Shown here in pieces: positions 52,562-61,007 of a stretch of 64,000 nt of DNA. Source of the DNA: Pseudomonadota bacterium (lineage in GTDB: Bacteria > Desulfobacterota > Desulfovibrionia > Desulfovibrionales > Desulfovibrionaceae); NCBI GenBank assembly GCA_023460395.1, contig JAEWQB010000010.1:62001-126000 (forward strand), in the 5' to 3' direction. Both the position numbers and the translations under genes were made by a program. A model generated the notes under the pieces. It worked only from the letters and a program-made list of their open reading frames with translations, searched no databases and was not told the DNA's origin. Position 1 is the stretch's first letter. Every line of letters begins with the position of its first letter.

Positions 52562-53881
52562 ATGATTCCACAGTCATTGAATGCCGTACAACAGGTGGAT
52601 ATGGCATTTTATATCATCTTTGGTGTCTCTATCGCGATGCTGTTTGGCATTACGGTAGTCATGCTCTGGTTTGTCTACCGGTATCACCATACACGTCATC
52701 CAGACGCGCAGGATATATCTGGAAATGCACTTGCCGAAACCGTCTGGATAGTCATTCCTTCTCTTATTGTGATGGGACTTTTTTACTACGGCTGGGTGGG
52801 GTACAAAGCGCTGCGGACCGTCCCGGACAATGCGATGGAAGTAAAGGTGACGGCGCGCATGTGGTCGTGGGTGTTTGAATACGAAAACGGCAGACGCAGC
52901 AGTGTGCTTTATGTGCCGCAGGGAACTCCTGTAAAACTGGATATGACGTCAGTGGATGTTATTCACAGTCTGTACGTCCCCGCCTACCGAATTAAGATGG
53001 ACACCGTTCCGGGCATGCACACTTATGCATGGTTCAACCCGGACACGTCCGGGTCTTTTGATGTATTCTGCGCGGAATACTGCGGCCTTAAACACGCCAA
53101 TATGATTACTACCGTGGAAGTATTGCCCCCGGATGACTTCTCTCATTGGTATACAAATCCTGTCGATACGGCGGGGGGTGGCAAGGCGCTGGCTCTTTTT
53201 GAGACTTACGGGTGTCTTTCCTGTCATTCTATGGATGGCACACCCGGTGTGGGGCCGTCTTTTAAAGATTTGTACGGCACCGTGCACACGGTTCCCACTG
53301 CGGATGGTTCTACGCGAGAAATGGTCGTGGATGAGCCGTATTTGCGCAGGGCTATTCTGGATCCGGAAGCGAACCCCGTACCCGGTTATGCGCCGGTGAT
53401 GATGTCGTATGAAGGCATTGTGTCCGATGCGGATTTGGATACCATGATTGGCTGGTTCCTGCACGGAAATCAAGTTTCCGTGGATGCCGGAAGAGAACTG
53501 ATGATGACGGAAGGCTGCCTTTCCTGTCACTCTACAGACGGAAGTGAGGTTGTCGGCCCTACGCTGAAAGATTTGTGGGGGCGGTCCGTGACGGTGATCG
53601 TAAATGGTGAATCTCGCACGGTAACTGCGAATAACGCCTATCTGGAAGAGGCCATCGTGCATCCCGGTGCATCGGTAGTGGAAGGATATGCGGACACTAT
53701 GCCCCCGTACCCGGATCTGACGCGGGAACAGATGGATCAGATGCTTGAGTATATGCGTGCCCTTTCTTCCCATGCGGAAGGAATGCCTTCGGAGAAAGGG
53801 GCGGGCGCCAGCCCGGATGCGCACTTAACCAGCCCGGCACAACCTGAAACAACCGGAAATGGCGGAGGCTCCGCTCCGTGA
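52562..53881 (+). CDS. ctaC: Haem-copper oxidase subunit II with two cytochrome c domains
   Basis: 439 residues. Two N-terminal helices, then the CuA domain (about 95-205) with the ligand loop FCAEYCGLKHANM. Two cytochrome c domains follow: CLSCH near residue 217 (axial Met probably in APVMMSYEG) and CLSCH near 319 (axial Met probably in YADTMPPYPD). The C-terminal ~30 residues are Gly/Ala/Pro-rich. Two haem c domains on subunit II is characteristic of a cc-type oxidase and matches the Desulfovibrio enzyme. The stop overlaps the ctaB start. Confidence 0.94.
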   Translation: MIPQSLNAVQQVDMAFYIIFGVSIAMLFGITVVMLWFVYRYHHTRHPDAQDISGNALAETVWIVIPSLIVMGLFYYGWVGYKALRTVPDNAMEVKVTARMWSWVFEYENGRRSSVLYVPQGTPVKLDMTSVDVIHSLYVPAYRIKMDTVPGMHTYAWFNPDTSGSFDVFCAEYCGLKHANMITTVEVLPPDDFSHWYTNPVDTAGGGKALALFETYGCLSCHSMDGTPGVGPSFKDLYGTVHTVPTADGSTREMVVDEPYLRRAILDPEANPVPGYAPVMMSYEGIVSDADLDTMIGWFLHGNQVSVDAGRELMMTEGCLSCHSTDGSEVVGPTLKDLWGRSVTVIVNGESRTVTANNAYLEEAIVHPGASVVEGYADTMPPYPDLTREQMDQMLEYMRALSSHAEGMPSEKGAGASPDAHLTSPAQPETTGNGGGSAP

Positions 53882-54849
53882 GCCGTATCGGGAAAACAGT
53901 AGTCAAAACCGGATTGGCTGACGCGCGTTGCGTGTCCATGTCCGGGACGTCCGCCGTTCTCTGTGGTAAAGGCGGTTCGTCCGCTCATGCCCGCAGTGTG
54001 GCATCGGCGTGGCTGGCGTTGGTGCGCTTGCCTGTTTCCTTTATGGTGGCTGTGGCATCGGGATTTGGATATTTGCTGGTGCACCCCGGGGTGGGGGCGA
54101 ACTTCGGACTGACAGTGGCGGGCACATTTTTGCTGGCAGGAGCCTGCTCCGCATTAAATCAGGTACAGGAGCGGCGGACAGACGCGCTGTTTCGCCGCAC
54201 GGCGAATCGTCCGTTGCCTTCCGGGAATATGCACGTGAGCACCGCGTTGTGCGTGACCGTGGGGTTGGTTTGCGGGGCAATGAGGTTGTTCGCCCTTTTG
54301 GGCAACCCGTTGTTGCTCTGGCTCGCAGGCGGGGTGATCGGGGTGTATAACGGCATCTATACGCCGCTTAAGCGCCAGACAGGTTTCGCCTTGCCGATTG
54401 GGGCATTGCCCGGAGCCATGCCGCCCGTACTGGGGTGGGTTGCCGCAGGCGGGCAGATGACGGATGTGGGGTGTGTCACGCTGTTTGTCGTATACTACCT
54501 GTGGCAGATACCTCACTTTTGGCTAAGGGTGGAGCGCGACCGGGACGAATATGCCCGCGCGGGCCTGCCCATTCCCGTGATTTGTTTTAGTGAGCGCCGG
54601 TATGCGCGACTGCTGGGCATATGGTTTTCCGCCTATGTCGCGGCGCTTCTTACTCTGCCATTGTTTCCCCTTTTGCACACGCCGACGTTGCGTGTGATCG
54701 CTGTCGTGGGCGCAATGGCCCTGATGTGCGGCCCCGGCTATATGCTGTACCGGGGAAAGCGTTCCGGTCCGGTGGAGCGCTGGGTCAATCTTTCGTTGCC
54801 GATAGCCATGCTTCTGTTACTGGCGGATGCCATGTGGCAGACGGTGTAG
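53878..54849 (+). CDS. ctaB: Protoheme IX farnesyltransferase (haem O synthase)
   Basis: Membrane enzyme that adds farnesyl to haem b. 323 residues with about 7-9 helices. Prenyl-diphosphate-binding motif NQVQERRTDALFRRTANRPL around residue 95 and the second DxxxD motif WLRVERDRDEYARAG around residue 220. GTG start overlaps the ctaC stop by 4 bases; a Met at residue 21 is a possible alternative start because the first ~40 residues are not membrane-like. No heme A synthase gene is near. Confidence 0.92.
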   Translation: MSRIGKTVVKTGLADARCVSMSGTSAVLCGKGGSSAHARSVASAWLALVRLPVSFMVAVASGFGYLLVHPGVGANFGLTVAGTFLLAGACSALNQVQERRTDALFRRTANRPLPSGNMHVSTALCVTVGLVCGAMRLFALLGNPLLLWLAGGVIGVYNGIYTPLKRQTGFALPIGALPGAMPPVLGWVAAGGQMTDVGCVTLFVVYYLWQIPHFWLRVERDRDEYARAGLPIPVICFSERRYARLLGIWFSAYVAALLTLPLFPLLHTPTLRVIAVVGAMALMCGPGYMLYRGKRSGPVERWVNLSLPIAMLLLLADAMWQTV

Positions 54850-55033
54850 GCATTGCGCCACATCGTTTCTATCGCGAAGACGCGCGTAGAACGCGGAATT
54901 TTTAGGTGGAGCGGCGGGCAGAAGGCGGCTTGGCAACGGAAAGATGCTGTTGCGGGTGGATATCCGGTGTGAAACGCGGACAATAAGCGCAGGGCAGACG
55001 TACCTAAACAGTCGTGTACGACATGGGAATAGT

Positions 55034-55474
55034 ATGGATACCCGGATAATTATGTGGGTGCATCCTCTGCTGCAGGTGGTGGCTACCGTTGTGGGGCTGG
55101 TAGCCATGTACTGGGGGATACGCCGGTTTCAGATGACTCACCTACACCACAAGATTGTTTTTCCGTGGAAGCGGCATGTGGTGTGGGGAACTCTGGCTCT
55201 GGTACTTTGGTTGTTAGGACCAGTGACAGGATTATATTTCGCGCATATTGGATGGGGGTCCATGTTCGTGACCGACATCCACTATGTATTGGCCTTTGCC
55301 CTTGTTCCGCTGTGCCTTCTGGGCTACGGGACAGGGTATGTGCTGGACCGGCATAAAAAACGCCGTACCGTGCTTAATGTAGTGCACGGCGTGAATAATT
55401 TGCTGCTGTGCATTGTGGTATGCGTGCAGGTGGTGACAGGCGTATGGGTTATCCGTACCTTCATGACGTATTGA
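55034..55474 (+). CDS. Four-helix membrane protein (DUF4079-like)
   Basis: 146 residues from ATG 55034. Four predicted helices with conserved-looking His residues (MWVHPLLQVVATVVGLVAMY; TDIHYVLAFALVPLCLLGYG; VVHGVNNLLLCIVVCVQVVT). The pattern recalls cytochrome b561-like DUF4079 proteins, which would bind haem. It follows ctaB by 184 bases and may not be co-transcribed with it. Function unknown; the location suggests a role in respiration. Confidence 0.65.
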   Translation: MDTRIIMWVHPLLQVVATVVGLVAMYWGIRRFQMTHLHHKIVFPWKRHVVWGTLALVLWLLGPVTGLYFAHIGWGSMFVTDIHYVLAFALVPLCLLGYGTGYVLDRHKKRRTVLNVVHGVNNLLLCIVVCVQVVTGVWVIRTFMTY

Positions 55475-55478
55475 AAAG

Positions 55479-55506
55479 GGCTGTCCGCAGTATGCGAACA
55501 GCCCCG
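55479..55506. terminator. Hairpin between convergent genes DUF4079 and paaK
   Basis: GGGCTGT (55479-55485) / ACAGCCC (55499-55505), with inner pairs CGCA / TGCG. The genes on both sides end here, so it can serve both; the T-run is short. Confidence 0.65.
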
Positions 55507-55529
55507 TTGTTTGTACTATGGGAAAAAGG

Positions 55530-56834
55530 CTAGTCCATGTGACGTTCGTCGAATACGCGTCTGGCTTTGCCTGCGGAACGTTCAATTGTGCGAGGCTCCA
55601 CAAGCCTGACTTTGGTGGAAACTCCCAGAAATTCTTTGATGGTTTTCTGGATACGCGCTTCAATACGTTGTAGATTTTTGACGGCGTCCGAGAACATGGA
55701 CTCGTCCACTTCTACCTGAATTTCCACCTGATCCAGACTGCCTTCCCGCGTGATTATGATACGGTAGTGGGGAGAAGCGCCTTCGGTTTCCAGAATAATG
55801 GATTCGATTTGCGAGGGGAAAACGTTAACCCCGCGTATGATGAGCATGTCGTCACTGCGTCCCGCCACACGGCGCATGCGCACGTGCGTTCTGCCGCAAG
55901 CGCAGGGGGTGTAGTTCAGCGAGCTAATGTCGCGGGTGCGATAGCGGATGAGCGGAATACCTTCTTTGGTCAACGTGGTAAGCACAAGCTCTCCCGTTGC
56001 ACCGGGGGGAAGCTGTTCCCCTGTAACGGGATCGATGATTTCCGGCAGAAAATGGTCTTCAAAAACATGCATTCCGTCCTTGGCGACTGCGCATTCCATG
56101 GAAACGCCCGGTCCCATTACCTCGGAAAGTCCGTAGATGTTGACGGCGGTAATCCCCATTTTTTCTTCAATGTCGGCACGCATGGCGTCCGTCCATGGCT
56201 CCGCACCAAAAATTCCCACGCGCAGGGGGAGCTCGCGCATATCAATGCCAGCTTCTTGAGCGGCCTCGTGCAGCACCAAAGCGTAAGATGGCGTGCTACA
56301 CAGCACGGTGGCACCGAAATCGCGCATGAGTTGCACCTGACGTTTTGTGCCGCCTCCAGAAATGGGGATGACGGTAGCTCCCAGTTTTTCCGCGCCATAG
56401 TGTGCGCCCAATCCGCCGGTGAAGAGGCCATAGCCATAGGCATTGTGGATAAGGTCTTGCCGTGAGGCCCCGGCGCACATAAAACATCGGGCCATCAACT
56501 CAGCCCATGTGTTCACATCCCGTTGGGTATAGCCCACAACTGTGGCTTTGCCTGTGGTGCCGCTTGATGCGTGGAGACGGACAATAGTATCCTTCGGCAC
56601 GGCGAAGAGGCCGAAGGGATAGTTGTTTCGCAAATCCTGCTTTTCGGTAAACGGTAAATATTGTATATCTTTTAGACTTTTTATGTCAGCAGGACGAATG
56701 CCCGCTTCGTCAAACCGTTTGCGATAGTGGGGAACATTGGCGTACACCCGCTCGCACAGGTTCTGTAACCGCCGTAACTGGAGCGCTTCCAGTTCCTCTC
56801 TGGGGAGGGTTTCGCGGTCAACGTCATAAATCAT
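55530..56834 (-). CDS. paaK: Phenylacetate-CoA ligase
   Basis: AMP-forming ligase that activates phenylacetate or a similar aryl acid. 434 residues, normal size. P-loop HASSGTTGKATVVGYTQRD near 90, motif NIYGLSEVMGPGVSMECA near 235, and C-terminal MLIIRGVNVFPSQIES near 335. Zn-like cysteines around CACGR (about 313) are seen in this family. Stand-alone, next to a nitroreductase gene in the divergent orientation. In anaerobes such genes often accompany indolepyruvate oxidoreductases, which are absent here. Confidence 0.94.
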   Translation of the reverse strand: MIYDVDRETLPREELEALQLRRLQNLCERVYANVPHYRKRFDEAGIRPADIKSLKDIQYLPFTEKQDLRNNYPFGLFAVPKDTIVRLHASSGTTGKATVVGYTQRDVNTWAELMARCFMCAGASRQDLIHNAYGYGLFTGGLGAHYGAEKLGATVIPISGGGTKRQVQLMRDFGATVLCSTPSYALVLHEAAQEAGIDMRELPLRVGIFGAEPWTDAMRADIEEKMGITAVNIYGLSEVMGPGVSMECAVAKDGMHVFEDHFLPEIIDPVTGEQLPPGATGELVLTTLTKEGIPLIRYRTRDISSLNYTPCACGRTHVRMRRVAGRSDDMLIIRGVNVFPSQIESIILETEGASPHYRIIITREGSLDQVEIQVEVDESMFSDAVKNLQRIEARIQKTIKEFLGVSTKVRLVEPRTIERSAGKARRVFDERHMD

Positions 56835-57286
56835 ACCGTTTCTCCTGCGTCATAATTGCCAAAAAAACTACCGGACGTTTACAATGTCCTTGTTGTCAGT
56901 CGCCTTTTGTCGTGTGCCTCATTCCCGATACGGGGTCAAGATACTCCGTGCCAACTGAAGGGGAGGTGGGGCGGGAAACTTTCGCCAATTGTTAAGCTAT
57001 GTTAAGTTGACTTAATGTTTTATCTACATACAAGTTGTTATTTTAGTATGTTACGGAATATATGTTTTGGATATGTAAACAAAACTTCATGTGCCGCAAT
57101 AGGGAAGGACCAGCGGCCCGTACCCCGGCGAGGCGGTGATTTGCCAGTGAAGCGGGAATGCGGTACCAAACGATACCTAAACAGTGTACTAATATTGTTA
57201 GGCGATGGGGCATACCGTTAGGTTTCTCCCGTTTCCGTTCACAAAGCTCGTGTCGCCGTTGTGCGCTCCCCATACGAGGAGGAACC
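56835..57286. promoter_or_regulatory. Divergent intergenic region paaK / nitroreductase
   Basis: 452 bases, no credible gene. An AT-rich part at about 56990-57060 contains TTAAG at 56992 and a palindrome TTAAGT-TG-ACTTAA (57002-57015), overlapping a -35-like TTGACT (57007-57012). Further right, CCTAAACA...TTGTTAGG (about 57176-57203) is another imperfect inverted repeat. These are plausible regulator sites; no known riboswitch matches. Confidence 0.4.
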
Positions 57287-57865
57287 ATGAATTTCAAGGA
57301 AGTCGTATTGACGAATCGCAGCTACCGCCGGTTTGCGCAGGACCGCCGGATCTCTCTTGCCACGCTTGAGGGACTGGTGGACCTCGCTCGCCAAACGGCA
57401 TGCACTGCGAATAAGCAACCTCTTCAGTATGCCTTGGTGGCTTCGGAAGAAATGACCGCGACGATATTCCCCCTTCTGGGGTGGGCCGGTTATTTGACCC
57501 ACTGGAAGGGACCGGAAGAAGGCGAACGCCCCGCTGCGTATATTGTCATTTTGGGAAATGACGCCATTGCCACCGAACCCCAGATAGACTTGGGCATAGC
57601 CGCGCAAACCATTATGCTGGGGGCGACCGCGCAAGGACTGGGGGGCTGCATGCTGGCCTCCGTGAACCGGGAAAAAGTGCATGAGGCACTCAGACTCCCG
57701 GAAGGTTCGCGGGTGTTGCTTGTGCTCGCGCTGGGGACTCCAGTGGAAAAAGTGTATCTGGAACCCCTTGGCGAAGAGGGAAATATCAAGTATTGGCGTG
57801 ACGCCGAGGGCGGGCATCACGTTCCCAAGCGCGGTCTTGAGGATGTTATTATAGCCCGCTCATGA
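57287..57865 (+). CDS. Nitroreductase-family FMN protein
   Basis: 192 residues from the ATG after GAGGAGGAACC; the ORF is open further upstream but that is not conserved-looking. Family segments are NRSYRRFAQDRRISLATLEG and AARQTA-type helix (ARQTACTANKQPLQYALVAS), and GAAAQGLGGCMLASVNRE-like sequence (LGATAQGLGGCMLASVNREK). It binds FMN and reduces a nitro- or quinone-type substrate with NAD(P)H; real substrate unknown. Confidence 0.88.
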   Translation: MNFKEVVLTNRSYRRFAQDRRISLATLEGLVDLARQTACTANKQPLQYALVASEEMTATIFPLLGWAGYLTHWKGPEEGERPAAYIVILGNDAIATEPQIDLGIAAQTIMLGATAQGLGGCMLASVNREKVHEALRLPEGSRVLLVLALGTPVEKVYLEPLGEEGNIKYWRDAEGGHHVPKRGLEDVIIARS

Positions 57866-57953
57866 TGCATGCGTTATTTTCGGGATTCCCTCGGAACAAC
57901 GCTATGCGTGCAGGAACAGCACTTACAACTGGAATAGGTATGCCGGAATACAT

Positions 57954-58352
57954 ATGATTGAAGAGAACACCAAAAAGTTTTCATCCGTGCCCACGGCGGA
58001 AAAAGTGGAAAATATCGTTCGGTGGCTGGAAGAAAAGCACGCCGTGGACGTCCTTGCTCTGAGCCTTGAGCGTGCAAACGCGTTTGCCGATGCCGTGGTC
58101 ATTGCCACAGCGAAGTCTGCCCGGCAGGGACAGGCGATTGCAGAGCACGCCTATGCCATGGCTAAACAGGCGAACTACGAATATCTTCGCGTAGAAGGTA
58201 AGGATTCGGGCCAGTGGATTCTGGTAGACCTGAATGACGTGGTTATCAACGTGTTCCAGCAGGATGTGCGCAGCATGTTCAATCTGGAAAGCCTGTGGGC
58301 AGACGCTGTTGTCCTGCACGACTCCCGGCAGGAAAAGGACGCTGCTAAATAA
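57954..58352 (+). CDS. rsfS: Ribosomal silencing factor RsfS
   Basis: 132 residues of the Iojap/RsfS family, which binds L14 of the large ribosomal subunit and blocks subunit joining in slow growth. Family pattern is seen in VLALSLERANAFADAVVIAT and WILVDLNDVVINVFQQDVRS. It lies directly before gpmI (adjacent stop and start), as in many bacteria. Confidence 0.95.
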   Translation: MIEENTKKFSSVPTAEKVENIVRWLEEKHAVDVLALSLERANAFADAVVIATAKSARQGQAIAEHAYAMAKQANYEYLRVEGKDSGQWILVDLNDVVINVFQQDVRSMFNLESLWADAVVLHDSRQEKDAAK

Positions 58353-59897
58353 ATGCCCGTTCTCACCCCCACGCTGCTGTTGATTCTGGACGGCTGGGGG
58401 ATTGCTCCAGCTTCGTCGGGAAACGCGGTTTCTTTGGCACGCACTCCCGTATTGGACGCGTTACGCGCACTTCCTTCGCAGTCGCGGTTGACCTGCTCCG
58501 GGCGTGCTGTGGGATTGCCGGAGGGGTTTATAGGCAATTCGGAAGTGGGCCATATGAACATCGGGGCGGGGCGTGTCATATTTCAGGATATGACACGCAT
58601 TGACATGGCTATTGAGGACGGCTCCTTTGCCCGTAATCCCGTCTTGCTCGATCTCATGCGGACCACGCGGGAAAAGGGAGGCAGGCTCCACCTGCTGGGG
58701 TTGTTGTCCGACGGTGGCGTGCATAGTCATTTACGGCACCTTTGTGCGTTGCTCGCCATGGCTCGGACTGAGGGTGTGGAGGTCTTTGTCCACCCATTCA
58801 TGGACGGGCGCGACACTCCCCCGGACAGCGGTCTTGGTTTTATGCGGACACTGTGCGGGGAAATGGAGCGCATTGGCGCGGGACGCGTGGCGTCCTTGTG
58901 TGGACGTTTTTACGCCATGGACCGCGATACCCGATGGGAACGCGTACGGGAAGCGTGGAATTGCCTTGTGCTGGGGAACGGTGTCGTTGTGGAAGACCCC
59001 GTAGCCGCCGTGCAGGCTGCCTACGACGCGGGCGTGACCGACGAATTCATTTTGCCAAGCAATGTGGTCCGGGAAGGAGAAGCGCCTGTCACCATAGACG
59101 ATACTGACGGCGTGTTTTTCTTTAACTTCCGGGCGGATCGGGCACGGGAATTGTGTCAGGCTTTATATTCCCCTGACTTTTCCGCTTTTGCGCGGGAAAA
59201 AACCCCTGCCTTGGCGGGATTTGCCACTATGACGGCGTACGATGCTTCGTTCCCCATGCCGGTAGCCTTTGCCAAGCAGGCACGAAGCAATACGCTGGGG
59301 GAAGTTGTTTCCAGCCTCGGCATACAGCAATTGCGCATAGCGGAAACCGAAAAATACGCACACGTCACCTATTTCTTTAATGGTGGCAGAGAAGAGCCTT
59401 TTCCCGGAGAGGACAGGGTGCTTGTCAATTCTCCGCGTGATGTCGCCACATACGATTTGAAGCCGGAAATGAGCGTGCACGGAGTGACAGACGAGCTTAT
59501 TTCCCGTTGGCAACGTGGCGGATATTCCTTGGCGGTATGTAATTTAGCCAACTTGGATATGGTAGGGCACACGGGCGTGCTCTCCGCCGCCGTGCGGGCC
59601 TGTGAAGCTGTGGACGAATGCGTGGGGCGCATTCTCGCTGCGGTGCGCGAAAGCGGTGGGCGGGTGCTGGTGACGGCGGATCATGGAAATGCCGAAACCA
59701 TGCGCGATGCTAACGGCAAACCCCATACCGCTCATACGTTGAATCCGGTCCCGCTGGTGCTGATAGATGCCGATTCCACCGTGCTCCTGCGCTCGGAAGG
59801 GATTTTGGGAGATATTGCCCCGACCATCCTCGACCTGTGGGGGATTGCGCAACCAGAGGACATGACAGGTGAAAGTTTGTTGAAAGGAATCCATTGA
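58353..59897 (+). CDS. gpmI: 2,3-bisphosphoglycerate-independent phosphoglycerate mutase
   Basis: Glycolytic enzyme, 514 residues, manganese-dependent. Ser nucleophile is in PEGFIGNSEVGHMNIGAGRV (Ser near residue 65). Metal ligands appear in LILDGWGIA at the N-terminus, NLANLDMVGHTGV near 400 and VTADHGNAETM near 440. Start is the ATG directly after the rsfS stop. The next small gene overlaps as TGATG. Confidence 0.96.
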   Translation: MPVLTPTLLLILDGWGIAPASSGNAVSLARTPVLDALRALPSQSRLTCSGRAVGLPEGFIGNSEVGHMNIGAGRVIFQDMTRIDMAIEDGSFARNPVLLDLMRTTREKGGRLHLLGLLSDGGVHSHLRHLCALLAMARTEGVEVFVHPFMDGRDTPPDSGLGFMRTLCGEMERIGAGRVASLCGRFYAMDRDTRWERVREAWNCLVLGNGVVVEDPVAAVQAAYDAGVTDEFILPSNVVREGEAPVTIDDTDGVFFFNFRADRARELCQALYSPDFSAFAREKTPALAGFATMTAYDASFPMPVAFAKQARSNTLGEVVSSLGIQQLRIAETEKYAHVTYFFNGGREEPFPGEDRVLVNSPRDVATYDLKPEMSVHGVTDELISRWQRGGYSLAVCNLANLDMVGHTGVLSAAVRACEAVDECVGRILAAVRESGGRVLVTADHGNAETMRDANGKPHTAHTLNPVPLVLIDADSTVLLRSEGILGDIAPTILDLWGIAQPEDMTGESLLKGIH

Positions 59898-60142
59898 TGT
59901 CTACTCGTAGTCGTAAGCCGTTGGCACCTGTAAAGCCGGTGGGGCTGGAGATTATTTTCTTTTACCCCTGTCCCCACTGCAATCACGCCGTTCCGCTGCT
60001 TGGTCCCACCCAGCCGTCCATGGCTCAGTGCGATGCCTGTGCGCAGCATTTTCCTATCGTTCCTGTTGATGAAAAAACACTGCGGTTTATGAAGGTAATG
60101 CTGGCAAACGGACGTGCGGGAATTGACCCGGACTTCATGTAA
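59897..60142 (+). CDS. Small zinc-ribbon-like protein
   Basis: 81 residues with two CxxC pairs: CPHC near residue 23 and CDAC near 44 (PSMAQCDACAQHFP). It looks like a small zinc-ribbon. The start ATG overlaps the gpmI stop (TGATG), so it is coupled to gpmI. No family recognised. Confidence 0.65.
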   Translation: MSTRSRKPLAPVKPVGLEIIFFYPCPHCNHAVPLLGPTQPSMAQCDACAQHFPIVPVDEKTLRFMKVMLANGRAGIDPDFM

Positions 60143-60221
60143 CACATGAAGTTTTGGCGATAAACGGCAGGATCACTCTGAGAGCGCCCGTAGCTGCCCA
60201 CATGAGGGCGGGGGAGATAGT

Positions 60222-60257
60222 AAAACACCCCGGTCAGCCCAAGGGCGGAACACGGGG
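60222..60257. terminator. Hairpin between convergent small genes
   Basis: ACACCCCG / CGGGGTGT inverted repeat around 60224-60256 with a 17-base loop. It separates the zinc-ribbon gene from the minus-strand hypothetical gene. Confidence 0.5.
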
Positions 60258-60285
60258 TGTAGGTATCATGCGCGGAAGTCCCGCA

Positions 60286-60708
60286 CTAAGCAGTTGCGTT
60301 GGTGTGTGCTTCTGTCAAACGGGTTTTGATGTATTCACGCACGGTGTTGTCGTCTTCCTCAAGATTGAAGCAGCACGCGTCTTCCCCCAGCAGTCCGCCG
60401 GGAACCCAATCTCCCAATTCTTCCGGGTCGGCAATCAGGTCTGCGTAAAAGCAGACGGAAAGCCAACGCTCTGAAGGGTCATCATCCACCACGTCCACAA
60501 GAACGAACAGAGGCCGGGCCGTCTGCGCTGCCGAGGTGGCGCGCAGGCTATAACTGACACCGGGGCGTCCTTTAAAACTCAGGGTCACACCGGGCATGGA
60601 AAGCAGGTGGTCGCGAAATGCGATAAACGAAGACCGAGTGCGTGTTTCCGTATCCTGCCATGTATCAAGCAGGGCCTGTAGTTCCCGTTCAGCATGTTCG
60701 GCGTACAT
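60286..60708 (-). CDS. Hypothetical protein
   Basis: 140 residues from ATG 60708, with AAGGAGACACC before it. N-terminal helix (YAEHAERELQALLDTWQDTE), then a strand-rich middle (VTLSFKGRPGVSYSLRATSA; PLFVLVDVVDDDPSERWLSV). No membrane helix or known motif. I do not recognise the family. Confidence 0.7.
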   Translation of the reverse strand: MYAEHAERELQALLDTWQDTETRTRSSFIAFRDHLLSMPGVTLSFKGRPGVSYSLRATSAAQTARPLFVLVDVVDDDPSERWLSVCFYADLIADPEELGDWVPGGLLGEDACCFNLEEDDNTVREYIKTRLTEAHTNATA

Positions 60709-60813
60709 GGTGTCTCCTTGTATGGCGGTACGCAAGTGGTGATAAGTCAGTAGGTGCTCTCTCACGGCACGCGCCGCATGTCAACCTGAAGCGGAGCGCA
60801 GCTTGCGCTATGG

Positions 60814-60835
60814 TCTGGAATTATATCTGGAATTA
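60814..60835. repeat. Tandem 10-mer upstream of the cation exchanger
   Basis: TCTGGAATTA occurs at 60814-60823 and 60826-60835, a 12-base period, in the 299-base gap between two divergent genes (60709-61007). It could be a regulator site; nothing else is seen in the gap. Confidence 0.4.
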
Positions 60836-61007
60836 CTGTTCTATCAGCATATGCCAAGCCACGTTAGCACTTTACAGAGACGCCATATCGTATACACTGG
60901 TGGTCCGGCGCAGCGAGCCTGTGTAGTCTGTTTTGTTCTGCCATCTGCAGAATTCCTGCGGAAGTGAATACTCTTTTATTACTATAGCCGATAAGGACAT
61001 CCTTCGT

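Noticed and set aside
55001..57185. Shared 12-mer TACCTAAACAGT at 55001-55012 and 57174-57185
   Set aside because: 12-base matches are expected by chance in a window of this length; no further similarity flanks it apart from GTAC nearby.
57200..57245. GGCGATGGGGCATACCG resembling a fluoride riboswitch
   Set aside because: The pairing CGCC segment and the later GATGACTCCT-like part are absent, and the gene following is a nitroreductase.
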